Below are positions 1-6,207 of a stretch of 8,096 nt of DNA, one piece after another. A program made the position numbers and the translations under genes. This stretch comes from Tepidiphilus sp. Its GTDB lineage: Bacteria > Pseudomonadota > Gammaproteobacteria > Burkholderiales > Rhodocyclaceae. The stretch lies in NCBI GenBank assembly GCA_028684345.1, contig JAQUGB010000007.1, positions 1 to 8,096 of the forward strand, read 5' to 3'. Positions within the stretch are counted from its first letter, which is position 1. Every line of letters starts with the position of its first letter. Below the pieces are notes generated by a model. It saw nothing but the letters and a program-made list of their open reading frames with translations, searched no databases and had not been told where the DNA came from.

Positions 1-367
1 GACAACGGCAAGGAGTTCACCGACCGCTTCATTACCCGGGGAGAGCGCACCCCTACGGGAGCGCATGCCTTCGATGAACTGTGCCAGGCGCTCGAGATCG
101 AGCACCGGCTGACCAAGCCTCGCCATCTGCAGACGAACGGCATGGTCGAACGTTTCAACGGGCGCATCAGCGAGGTACTCGCCACCCACCGCTTCGACAG
201 CCGCGAAGCGTTGGAGGCAACGATTCATCGCTACGTCTGGCTGTACAATCACCACATCCCCCAGAAGGCCCTGGGGCATGTCACACCCGTCGAAGCCATG
301 AAAAAATGGCACGCCGAAAAACCTGAAATTTTCATAAAAAAACCACGCAATCGTCCGGGATCTGACA
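1..367 (+). mobile_element. IS481-family insertion sequence, 3' portion
   Basis: This is the right-hand part of an insertion sequence whose left end lies outside the window. It is recognised by the IS481-type DDE transposase it encodes. The likely outer boundary is the TGACA ending at 367: read inward on the minus strand, the element begins TGTCAGATCCCGGACG, and IS481-family ends commonly begin with TGT. The boundary is inferred, because the left inverted repeat and the target-site duplication cannot be seen. The next bases, GCTAAA, resemble the NCTAGN-type target that I recall for some members of the family. The element sits directly against the 3' end of the NRDE-family gene and points toward it. 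No terminator is visible between the two convergent genes. Confidence 0.75.
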
Positions 368-372
368 GCTAA
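1..372 (+). CDS. IS481-family transposase, C-terminal part (5' end outside window)
   Basis: The reading frame is open from base 1 to a TAA at 370-372 and gives 123 residues of an rve-type integrase core. It begins with DNGKEF, which carries the second catalytic aspartate of the DDE triad. The catalytic glutamate follows in TNGMVERFNGR (about residues 46-56 of the visible part). The C-terminus shows the IS481-like stretch LYNHHIPQKALGH, then a TPVEAM segment and a basic tail ending NRPGSDS. The first catalytic aspartate and the N-terminal helix-turn-helix must lie to the left of the window. No frameshift or internal stop is visible, so the protein could be intact. The last residues are encoded by the presumed right inverted repeat, and the stop codon appears to fall in flanking host DNA. 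The transposase catalyses cut-and-paste or copy transposition of its own element. Confidence 0.85.
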   Translation, partial: DNGKEFTDRFITRGERTPTGAHAFDELCQALEIEHRLTKPRHLQTNGMVERFNGRISEVLATHRFDSREALEATIHRYVWLYNHHIPQKALGHVTPVEAMKKWHAEKPEIFIKKPRNRPGSDS

Positions 373-1127
373 ACACCGGGCAAATCGAAGCGTGCGCTAG
401 AGGATGGATTCCCCGTTTCATCCCAGGTAATTTCCTCGACCTCTGTGTGCCCGTCGCGGTGCTGCAATACGAAGGTGCTACATCGGGTACCGTATCCCGG
501 CGCTTGCACGAAGATGGCGGACAAAGCCCGTTCCCAGTCGGCAGGGATACCGGTATCGGGCAGAAGATCATCTGGGGCGTGCGAACGGTCAGTGAGGAGC
601 GTGATCAGTCCTTCCTGCGCCGGTCGGGGAAAAATCGCTTTCTCCATCAGGGTTCGGGCGCGTTCTGCTTTGGGCCAGGGAGTGTTGAGCAAGGCGTTCG
701 AGAGGACGTGCAGGCCGGGAGAAATCGGTCCGATACGGCCGGTACGCGATTCGAGGATCGCCGCCTCGTCACGGTCGATCACGATCAGGTTGAACGGTGG
801 GTAATCGTCCTTATGCTCCGCGATACGCTCGAGCACGTCCACGGGGGGATCGTCAGCCATTGCCGCGGCCACGACGAGCTGACCGCGGCTGGGGGCTCCG
901 GCTCGCCGTTGCGTCGGATCCCGGTAGTTGGTCAGCGCAGCGACCCGGCCGGTACGGCTGAGCGCGAGCCAAGTTCCTCCGCCCGTGAGGTCTCGACCGG
1001 CGAGAAGCGGTAGGTTCGGCCACCAGTGCATGGGTTCGGCCGGGCGATCGAAGTATTCGTCGCGGTTGGCGGCAAGGATGAGGGAATACTCCGGATGTAC
1101 TTGCCAGGCGAAGGCGATGAGGCACAT
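369..1127 (-). CDS. NRDE family protein (TANGO2-like, DUF833)
   Basis: This 252-residue protein has the full length usual for the family. It starts MCLIAF and carries the diagnostic NRDE motif at residues 21-24 (AANRDEYFDRP). Other family blocks are GRDLTGGGTWLAL (44-56), TNYRD (66-70), LSNALLNTPWPKAER (142-156) and YGTRCSTFVL (212-221). The family includes eukaryotic TANGO2, for which recent work proposes a role in haem trafficking; the bacterial biochemical function is not settled. A cysteine right after the start Met would be exposed by Met removal, which would suit an N-terminal-nucleophile-like fold, but that is inference. No signal peptide is seen, so it is probably cytoplasmic. The ATG lies 3 bp after the ygfZ stop with no clear Shine-Dalgarno, so translation probably depends on coupling to ygfZ. 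The TAG stop shares bases with the transposase TAA on the other strand. Confidence 0.9.
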   Translation of the reverse strand: MCLIAFAWQVHPEYSLILAANRDEYFDRPAEPMHWWPNLPLLAGRDLTGGGTWLALSRTGRVAALTNYRDPTQRRAGAPSRGQLVVAAAMADDPPVDVLERIAEHKDDYPPFNLIVIDRDEAAILESRTGRIGPISPGLHVLSNALLNTPWPKAERARTLMEKAIFPRPAQEGLITLLTDRSHAPDDLLPDTGIPADWERALSAIFVQAPGYGTRCSTFVLQHRDGHTEVEEITWDETGNPSSSARFDLPGV

Positions 1128-1130
1128 GGT

Positions 1131-2129
1131 TCAATCCAGTGAATAGGGGAGCGACAGGATTTCAGCCTGTGCGCCTTCGGGTGATCCGAGATGCACTTCA
1201 CCCGATTCAGCCGCCTCGCGTTGAAGTACGGCGAGCAGCTCGAACCCACCTTCGGGGCGGAGCGCCGAAAGCACGACGCGTCCAGCCCCTTGTCGCCCAA
1301 AGACTGGAGAAAAGCACTCGTCTCCCGCCTGCGGGGGCGGGCCTTCGGCAGTACCGAGTCGGTACATACGCTTCTTGACGCGCCCGAGATAGTGTGTGCG
1401 CGTCACGATTTCTTGTCCGGGATAGCAGCCTTTGGTGAAGCTCACTGCGCCGAGGCGATCCAAGTTGATCCATTGTGGCAGAAATTCTTCCTGGTTGACG
1501 GGAAGCAACCACGGCAGGCCGTGGCGTATGAGTGCAAGGCGCCAGTGAACGGTGCCGCCGGGAGCGTACCGTTCGGTGAGTCGGGTGGTGAAATGCTCCG
1601 GGACTTCCTGTGCGGGGAGGAAATCGAGTACGAAGTCGGGCCCCAGATGGAGAAAACGGCGCTCACCGACCGTTTCCAGCACGGGTCGCAGGAATGGCGC
1701 CTGCGGAGTGAGGGAGGGGAGTCGGGCCATGGTGACCAACCCGTCTTCGTATGTGAAGTCGACTTTGCTGCGCAATCGGTAACGAAGGAGCGTGGTGCGC
1801 AATGGTTCGGCGAGCGATGCCTCGAGTATCAAAAAGAAGCGTTCCGCCGCGTCTCGCCATAGGAGCACGAGGGCTAGGGTTCGTCCTTTGGGGGTGAGCA
1901 GCGCTGCCCAGCGCGCTTCGCCGCCGATGGAGAGGGATTTTATGTCTTGGGTCAGGAGGTTGTGCAGTAGGCTGGCGGCATCTGGACCTTCTGCGCGCAG
2001 TATGGCCAGGTTGGGTAACGGCACGATGTACGGAGGTTGCGCCGCTGCATTCGGTGGGATCGACTCGTCCGCTTCGATTCGGTAACCCAGATTGATGAGG
2101 TATGTGAAGAACGTGCTGGGGATGGGCAT
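1131..2129 (-). CDS. ygfZ: Folate-binding protein YgfZ (GcvT-related, Fe-S/tRNA modification factor)
   Basis: This 332-residue protein is close in length to E. coli YgfZ (326). The family signature KGCYPGQE is at residues 233-240, with the invariant cysteine at 235, inside the block NLDRLGAVSFTKGCYPGQE followed by RTHYLGRVKKR. The N-terminal half has the GcvT-like fold features LRAEGPDAASLLHNLLTQD (44-62) and a KGR turn at 81-83. Family knowledge: YgfZ binds tetrahydrofolate and supports certain Fe-S enzymes, including the tRNA methylthiotransferase MiaB; it acts in the cytoplasm. The ATG at 2127-2129 gives a normal N-terminus. No purine-rich ribosome-binding site precedes it, since the upstream bases are C-rich. 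A perfect TATAAT lies about 35 bp upstream. It is divergent from mltG and is the first gene of a two-gene unit with the NRDE gene. Confidence 0.93.
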   Translation of the reverse strand: MPIPSTFFTYLINLGYRIEADESIPPNAAAQPPYIVPLPNLAILRAEGPDAASLLHNLLTQDIKSLSIGGEARWAALLTPKGRTLALVLLWRDAAERFFLILEASLAEPLRTTLLRYRLRSKVDFTYEDGLVTMARLPSLTPQAPFLRPVLETVGERRFLHLGPDFVLDFLPAQEVPEHFTTRLTERYAPGGTVHWRLALIRHGLPWLLPVNQEEFLPQWINLDRLGAVSFTKGCYPGQEIVTRTHYLGRVKKRMYRLGTAEGPPPQAGDECFSPVFGRQGAGRVVLSALRPEGGFELLAVLQREAAESGEVHLGSPEGAQAEILSLPYSLD

Positions 2130-2164
2130 GGGGAACGGCGTGTATGTGGGTTTGTCGTGTGTAC

Positions 2165-2170
2165 ATTATA
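2165..2170 (-). promoter_or_regulatory. Probable -10 box of the ygfZ-NRDE operon promoter
   Basis: Read on the minus strand, 2170 to 2165 is TATAAT, an exact sigma-70 -10 consensus. Transcription would start near 2158 and give a leader of about 29 nt before the ygfZ ATG. No convincing -35 hexamer sits 16-18 bp upstream (about 2187-2194 reads GCAGTA-like on this strand), and there is no TGn extension. The promoter may therefore need an activator or be weak. Chance occurrence is less likely in such GC-rich surroundings, but it remains possible. Confidence 0.5.
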
Positions 2171-2265
2171 GGGCGCTCCGAATAACCTACTGCGCGGCCG
2201 TATGCCGGGGTGGCGTGGTGCTTGCTTGCTCACCTATCGAGGAGGTATGTCCGGCATCCTGCGTT

Positions 2266-2345
2266 CCCGGCACCTTGCCCTGCATTCGCTCGCTACGGTT
2301 TTTCGTGGTGCCCCTATAAAATCGTGATTGTTACTTTGTGCCGGG
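2266..2345. repeat. 8-bp inverted repeat flanking the candidate mltG -10 box
   Basis: CCCGGCAC at 2266-2273 is an exact inverted match of GTGCCGGG at 2338-2345, with 64 bases between them that contain TATAAAAT. A third copy of the core, TGCCGGG, is at 2203-2209. In GC-rich DNA such matches can arise by chance, so a regulatory meaning is not established. Confidence 0.3.
2315..2322 (+). promoter_or_regulatory. Possible -10 region for the mltG operon
   Basis: TATAAAAT stands out in GC-rich sequence about 52 bp before the mltG ATG. It can be read as TATAAA (2315-2320) or TAAAAT (2317-2322). No good -35 hexamer is found at normal spacing; that region reads roughly CGCTACGG. It is the best promoter candidate visible in the divergent region for the six-gene plus-strand operon, but the call rests on one element. 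Confidence 0.35.
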
Positions 2346-2361
2346 CGCACGGCGTGGCTTT

Positions 2362-2365
2362 GGAG
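2362..2365 (+). promoter_or_regulatory. Ribosome-binding site that sets the mltG start
   Basis: GGAG ends 8 bases before the ATG at 2374. The earlier in-frame GTG at 2338 has only T-rich sequence in front of it. Starting at 2374 gives 340 residues, equal to E. coli MltG, and removes a 12-residue N-terminal extension that lacks family character. Confidence 0.7.
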
Positions 2366-2373
2366 TCGGGAAC

Positions 2374-3396
2374 ATGACTGTGGAAAAAGGTGGCAGAAGG
2401 CGTTGGCTCTGGGGTGGGCTCCTTGCCTTTGCCGTGCTTTTTGCCGTGGTGGCGGCGACTGCATGGTGGGTGTACGTGCGACCTTTGCCGCTGGCTGCCT
2501 CCTCGCTGGAAGTGGAGGTGCCGCGCGGCGCATCCGCTTTGGAGGCAGGGCGTCATCTGGCGCGCCAGGGAGTCGGTGTGAAGCCGTATGCCTTCTATCT
2601 TCTGGCGCGCTTTTCTCGGGGAGGGCCGATCATTGCGGGCTATTATCGAGTGGAGCATGGGCTGACGATGTCGGCCTTGCTCGACTTGCTGCGCCGAGGT
2701 GAGCGTATCCTGGAGACCATCACCATCGTCGAGGGCTGGACTTTGGCCCAGATGCGTAGTGCGATCGATCGCCATCCCTGGGTGGAAAAAACCTTGGTCG
2801 GCGTGGACGAGCAGACTTTACTTTCGGCGATTGGTGCGGAAGAAGCCTTGCCCGAAGGGCTCTTCTTCCCCGATACCTATGTGTTCGATCGCAAGACTAC
2901 GGATTTGGTGCTATACCGCATGGCATATCGTAAGATGCAAGAGGAGCTGTTGGCGGCGTGGCAGGCGCGTGATCCGGAGTTGCCGCTGGCTTCGCCCTAT
3001 GAGCTGCTCATCCTGGCGTCCATCATCGAAAAAGAGACGGGAAGGCCGGACGAGCGGGGCAAGGTGGCTTCGGTCTTCGTCAACCGCTTGCGCCGCAACA
3101 TGCCGCTGCAGACCGATCCGACCGTGATCTACGGTATGGGCGATTCATTCGAAGGGAAATTGTTGCGACGCCATCTGCGGGAGGATCATTCCTACAATAC
3201 CTATACTCGCGGTGGTTTGCCTCCTTCGCCAATTTGTCTCCCGGGGCGAGAGTCACTGTGGGCGGCGGCAAGGCCGGAAAAGACCGATTTCTTTTATTTC
3301 GTGGCGCGCGGCGATGGGTCGAGCGAGTTTTCGCGTACGCTCGAAGAACACAACCGCGCGGTGGCCCGCTGGCGGAGAGGACGGAGCGCACCATGA
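2374..3396 (+). CDS. mltG: Endolytic murein transglycosylase MltG (YceG family)
   Basis: MltG cleaves nascent peptidoglycan glycan strands in the periplasm and helps set strand length. The 340-residue protein has a basic cytoplasmic tail (KGGRRR), one transmembrane segment at about residues 12-35 and then a periplasmic part. The catalytic glutamate is E219 in LASIIEKETGRP, matching E218 of the E. coli enzyme. Other family blocks are LPEGLFFPDTYVF (159-171), VASVFVNRL followed by PLQTDPTVIYG (244-254), then NTYTRGGLPPSPIC and PGRESLWAA. The C-terminal block is DFFYFVARGDGSSEFSRTLEEHNRAV-like. The start is chosen for its GGAG site and family length. It is the first gene of the plus-strand operon, and its TGA overlaps the tmk ATG by 4 bases (ATGA). 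In gamma-proteobacteria pabC usually precedes mltG; here the divergent ygfZ takes that place. Confidence 0.96.
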   Translation: MTVEKGGRRRWLWGGLLAFAVLFAVVAATAWWVYVRPLPLAASSLEVEVPRGASALEAGRHLARQGVGVKPYAFYLLARFSRGGPIIAGYYRVEHGLTMSALLDLLRRGERILETITIVEGWTLAQMRSAIDRHPWVEKTLVGVDEQTLLSAIGAEEALPEGLFFPDTYVFDRKTTDLVLYRMAYRKMQEELLAAWQARDPELPLASPYELLILASIIEKETGRPDERGKVASVFVNRLRRNMPLQTDPTVIYGMGDSFEGKLLRRHLREDHSYNTYTRGGLPPSPICLPGRESLWAAARPEKTDFFYFVARGDGSSEFSRTLEEHNRAVARWRRGRSAP

Positions 3397-4028
3397 GGGA
3401 ATCCGTGGCGCGCGTACCTTTCATCACGTTTGAGGGAATCGACGGGGCGGGGAAGTCCACCCAGATCGAGGCCTTGTGCCTATTTTTGCAGCAGCGAGGT
3501 ACGTCTTTCGAGCGCACGCGTGAGCCGGGTGGCACGCCGCTCGGTGAGCGTTTGCGCGAGGTGGTTCTGTCGGAATCGATGACCCCGGAGACCGAGCTCC
3601 TAGTAATGTTCGCTGCTCGTCACGAGCATCTCCATGCGCGGATTTTTCCGGCGCTCTCGGCTGGACGTTGGGTGGTCTGTGATCGCTTCGCCGACGCTTC
3701 TTATGCCTATCAGGTGGGGGGGCGAGGCGTAGACGCGGGGCGGTTTGCCCTCATCGAGCGCTGGGTGCTGGGGGGAGTACGCCCGGATCTGACTTTTCTC
3801 TTCGATCTCGACCCGGCCGTGGCAGCTAGACGGCTCGCTCAGACCGGGGCGCGAGGTCGTGACCGTTTCGAGCGGCTCGACGAGGCGTTTTTTTCCCGGG
3901 TGCGTGCTGCTTATCTCGAACGGGCGGGACGCGAGCCTCAACGTTTCGTCGTGCTCGATGCGACCGATTCGCCCGAGGTGTTGTCGCGACGAGTGATTGC
4001 GGAGGTGCAACATCGATGGCCGAGCTGA
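3393..4028 (+). CDS. tmk: Thymidylate kinase
   Basis: Tmk phosphorylates dTMP to dTDP with ATP in the cytoplasm, the shared step of salvage and de novo dTTP supply. The 211-residue length is normal. The P-loop is FEGIDGAGKST (residues 13-23). TREPGGTPLGE (42-52) and the DRF motif at 97-99 (VVCDRFADASYAYQ) contribute to the nucleotide and dTMP sites. The lid is at about 149-160 (AQTGARGRDRFE) and is Arg-rich, as in enzymes of the E. coli type. The ATG at 3393 has GGAG at 3383-3386, six bases upstream, and overlaps the mltG stop as ATGA. The same frame is open upstream inside mltG, but those starts are not supported. The 3' end overlaps holB by 13 bp, so the two are probably translationally coupled. 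Confidence 0.96.
   Translation: MRESVARVPFITFEGIDGAGKSTQIEALCLFLQQRGTSFERTREPGGTPLGERLREVVLSESMTPETELLVMFAARHEHLHARIFPALSAGRWVVCDRFADASYAYQVGGRGVDAGRFALIERWVLGGVRPDLTFLFDLDPAVAARRLAQTGARGRDRFERLDEAFFSRVRAAYLERAGREPQRFVVLDATDSPEVLSRRVIAEVQHRWPS
4001..4005 (+). promoter_or_regulatory. Ribosome-binding site inside tmk that sets the holB start
   Basis: GGAGG ends 10 bases before the ATG at 4016. The alternative ATG at 4028, which overlaps the tmk TGA, would be 22 bases away, too far. The upstream start is therefore preferred, and it adds only MAEL to the protein. Confidence 0.6.
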
Positions 4029-5032
4029 TGCCTTGGCTCGAACCGTTCTACCGTCGTTTCGTGGCGGCGATGCAGAGCGGTCAAGCGCCTCAGGCGCTCA
4101 TTCTCGGCGGACCGGCCGGGGTGGGCAAGCAGCGCCTAGCGGAAGTGCTTGGCGCTCGCTGGTTGTGTGAGCGGAAGCCCGAGTCGGGGGATGCGCCATG
4201 TGGTCAGTGCCGCGCTTGTCGCCTGCTGCTGGCCGGCGGGCACCCACGGTCCTGGCGGCTCGTGCCTGCTGCCGAAGAGGGGAACGAAGGCAGACAGATC
4301 ACGATCGAACGAATCCGGGAGGTGCAAGAAGGTTTGAGCTTGGCCGAAACCGGGCGGCGGGTGGTGACGATCATGCCGGCGGAGGCAATGAACCGGTTCA
4401 CCGCCAATGCCTTACTCAAGGTCTTGGAGGAGCCCCCGGCAGAGGTATTATTTTTACTGGTGACGGATGTTCCGCAAGCCTTGCTGCCGACGGTGCGGAG
4501 TCGCTGCCAGCTTTGGTGGATCGTGCCGCCCTCGCGGGAGGTGGCGCTGCTCTGGCTCCAGACCCAAAAGGACGGAGATCAGGCCGTGAGCCTGCTCGAT
4601 CTTGCCGGCGGGGCGCCGCTGGCCGCCTTGCGTTGGGCTCGCGCTGGCTGGGGGGCGTGGTTCGAACGGTTTCTCGGTGAGGTCGGGGGAGATGCGCCGC
4701 AAGCACCTCTGGCCTGGGCGGCGGGGCTGGAGTCCTGGCTCAAGGCGAAGGAGACTCGGGACAGCGGCTTCGATCTGGATGCGTGGATGGATTGGTGGTT
4801 GCGCTGGTTGCACGATTTGGCTCGAATCGCGGCTGGCGCCAAGGCATGTTATTTTCCTGGGTCCGAGGCGCGGTTGCGCGCTCTCGCGCGACGCGCTTCT
4901 TTGCGTGCATGGATCGCGTTGGAAGCCAGGGTCAGAGCGCGTGCGCAATGGGTGCGACATCCGCTCAACTTACGCCTCTATCTCGAGGAAGTTTTGACGG
5001 CTTATGCCGAAACGCTTGGAGCGAAACGATGA
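4016..5032 (+). CDS. holB: DNA polymerase III subunit delta' (clamp loader)
   Basis: Delta' is the stator subunit of the clamp-loader complex that places the beta clamp on DNA. The 338-residue protein shows the AAA+ core. The P-loop-like segment is GGPAGVGKQ (31-39), with Q where an ATP-binding loop has S or T; delta' is known not to need ATP binding. A four-cysteine zinc site is formed by C51, C62, C65 and C68 (spacing C-x10-C-x2-C-x2-C). NALLKVLEEPP (131-141) and the SRC motif (162-164), the place of the arginine finger, follow. The C-terminal part is Trp- and Arg-rich and less conserved, as expected for the collar domain. It begins 13 bp inside tmk, and its TGA overlaps the pilZ ATG by 4 bases. 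A DnaX paralogue is unlikely given the short length and degenerate P-loop. Confidence 0.94.
   Translation: MAELMPWLEPFYRRFVAAMQSGQAPQALILGGPAGVGKQRLAEVLGARWLCERKPESGDAPCGQCRACRLLLAGGHPRSWRLVPAAEEGNEGRQITIERIREVQEGLSLAETGRRVVTIMPAEAMNRFTANALLKVLEEPPAEVLFLLVTDVPQALLPTVRSRCQLWWIVPPSREVALLWLQTQKDGDQAVSLLDLAGGAPLAALRWARAGWGAWFERFLGEVGGDAPQAPLAWAAGLESWLKAKETRDSGFDLDAWMDWWLRWLHDLARIAAGAKACYFPGSEARLRALARRASLRAWIALEARVRARAQWVRHPLNLRLYLEEVLTAYAETLGAKR
5018..5021 (+). promoter_or_regulatory. Ribosome-binding site that sets the pilZ start
   Basis: GGAG lies 7 bases before the first of two tandem ATG codons (5029 and 5032). The first one gives better spacing and an ATGA overlap with the holB stop. The second would change the protein by one Met only. 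Confidence 0.5.
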
Positions 5033-5412
5033 TGCAGGAGAATGCACCGCGTACCGATGGACCGAATACCGAGGTCAGACCCACGGTCTTGTCGCTGAAC
5101 GTGGCCAACGTCAGTGCCTTGTACGCGGCTTTCATGCCTTTTTTGCGGCGTGGTGGCGTGTTCGTGCCGACGACCAAGCGCTACGATCTGGGAGACGAGG
5201 TATTTCTTTTGCTGCAATTGCCCGACGAGACCGAGCGTTTTTCGGTGTCTGGCTCGGTGGTGTGGATCACTCCCTCGGGGGTTCCCGGCAACCGGGTGCA
5301 AGGGATCGGCGTGCATTTCGCCGAATCGGAGTCCTCTGAGCAGTTGCGCGTGCGTATCGAGCGCAAGCTGGGTGCTTTGCTCGGCTCTGGCCGTACCACA
5401 CATACTTTGTAA
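5029..5412 (+). CDS. pilZ: Type IV pilus assembly protein PilZ
   Basis: This 127-residue protein has a single PilZ domain and resembles Pseudomonas aeruginosa PilZ, the founder of the family. Matching blocks are RPTVLSLNVANVSALYAAF (17-35), RRGGVFVPTTKRYDLGDEVF (40-59) and VVWITPSGVPGNRVQGIGVHF-like (78-97). The canonical cyclic-di-GMP motifs RxxxR and D/NxSxxG are not visible. This agrees with founder-type PilZ proteins, which do not bind cyclic-di-GMP and instead act through partners such as the ATPase PilB and FimX in studied species. It is cytoplasmic, with no signal or membrane segment. Its place directly after holB is the same as in Pseudomonas. The N-terminal 16 residues are extra and look disordered. 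It suggests the host makes type IV pili, whose structural genes lie outside the window. Confidence 0.9.
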   Translation: MMQENAPRTDGPNTEVRPTVLSLNVANVSALYAAFMPFLRRGGVFVPTTKRYDLGDEVFLLLQLPDETERFSVSGSVVWITPSGVPGNRVQGIGVHFAESESSEQLRVRIERKLGALLGSGRTTHTL

Positions 5413-5421
5413 AGGGAAGCG

Positions 5422-6207
5422 ATGTCCTTTCTGGTCGATTCGCATTGTCATCTCGATTTTCCTGGGCTGGCGGAACGTCTGCCGGAAGTGCTGGCGAACA
5501 TGGATGCGCTCGGCGTGGGCCGGGCCTTGTGCATCGGCGTGACCCTGGAGGATTTCCCGAAGGTGCTGGCGGTTGCGCGCAGCGACGATCGGCTGTGGGC
5601 TAGCGTCGGCGTGCATCCCGATCACGAGGGCGGCGAGGAGCCGACGCTGGAGCGGCTCGTCGAGCTCGCAGCCGATTCCAAGGTCATCGGCATCGGGGAG
5701 ACGGGGCTAGACTATTATCGGCTCACCGATCGTCCCGAGTGGCAGCGCGAGCGCTTTCGTACCCATCTACGGGCGGCGCGTGCCTGCGGCAAGCCGGTCA
5801 TCGTCCACACGCGCGCCGCGGCCGAAGATACCCTGATGATCCTGCGTGAGGAAGGGGCCGAGGCCGTCGGCGGAGTGATGCATTGCTTCACCGAATCGCT
5901 CGAGGTGGCACGCGCGGCGCTCGATCTGGGCATGTATCTTTCCTTTTCCGGCATTCTCACTTTCAAGAACGCCGCGGCGCTGCGCGAAGTGGCCGCGTAC
6001 GTTCCCGAGGATCGCATCCTCGTGGAGACCGATGCACCGTATCTCACGCCGGTGCCGCATCGAGGCAAGACGAACGAGCCGGCTTACGTGCGTTTCGTGG
6101 CCGAGTGCCTCGCCCAGGTGCGCGGCGTGTCGTTCGAGCGCATCGCCGAGCGCACCACCGAGAATTTTTTCCGCCTCTTTTTCGGAACAAGGAACTCTGC
6201 TCAATGA
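5422..6207 (+). CDS. ycfH: TatD family metal-dependent hydrolase / DNase (YcfH type)
   Basis: This 261-residue amidohydrolase-fold enzyme is close to E. coli YcfH, which also lies downstream of holB. The metal ligands expected for the family are all present: HCH at 8-10 (DSHCHLDFPG), E93 in IGETGLDYY, H129 in VIVHTR, H154 in GVMHCFTE and D204 in VETDAPYLTPVPHRGK. TatD proteins have been shown to have Mg2+-dependent 3'-5' exonuclease activity. The exact role of the YcfH subgroup is less certain, and 'DNase' is a family-level inference. It is cytoplasmic, with no signal peptide. The start has AAGGGA just upstream (5412-5417) and follows the pilZ stop by 9 bp. Its TGA overlaps the ATG of the ankyrin gene by 4 bases. 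Confidence 0.93.
   Translation: MSFLVDSHCHLDFPGLAERLPEVLANMDALGVGRALCIGVTLEDFPKVLAVARSDDRLWASVGVHPDHEGGEEPTLERLVELAADSKVIGIGETGLDYYRLTDRPEWQRERFRTHLRAARACGKPVIVHTRAAAEDTLMILREEGAEAVGGVMHCFTESLEVARAALDLGMYLSFSGILTFKNAAALREVAAYVPEDRILVETDAPYLTPVPHRGKTNEPAYVRFVAECLAQVRGVSFERIAERTTENFFRLFFGTRNSAQ

Noticed and set aside
447..1013. Plus-strand open frames opposite the NRDE gene (188 codons and smaller)
   Set aside because: They mirror the codon pattern of the NRDE gene, have no family motif, and the minus-strand gene is certain.
1191..1862. Plus-strand open frame of 223 codons opposite ygfZ
   Set aside because: It is antisense to the ygfZ signature region, has no ribosome-binding site of note and no recognisable domain.
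2338..2350. GTGC-CGGGC-GCAC hairpin as a transcription terminator
   Set aside because: The stem is only four base pairs, there is no following T-run, and it lies just upstream of mltG, where a terminator is not needed.
2338..2373. GTG start giving MltG 12 extra residues
   Set aside because: No Shine-Dalgarno precedes it. The ATG at 2374 has GGAG at good spacing and gives the normal family length.
3234..3392. Upstream extension of the tmk frame inside mltG
   Set aside because: The P-loop lies about 13 residues from the ATG at 3393, as in other thymidylate kinases. That ATG has its own GGAG and an ATGA overlap.
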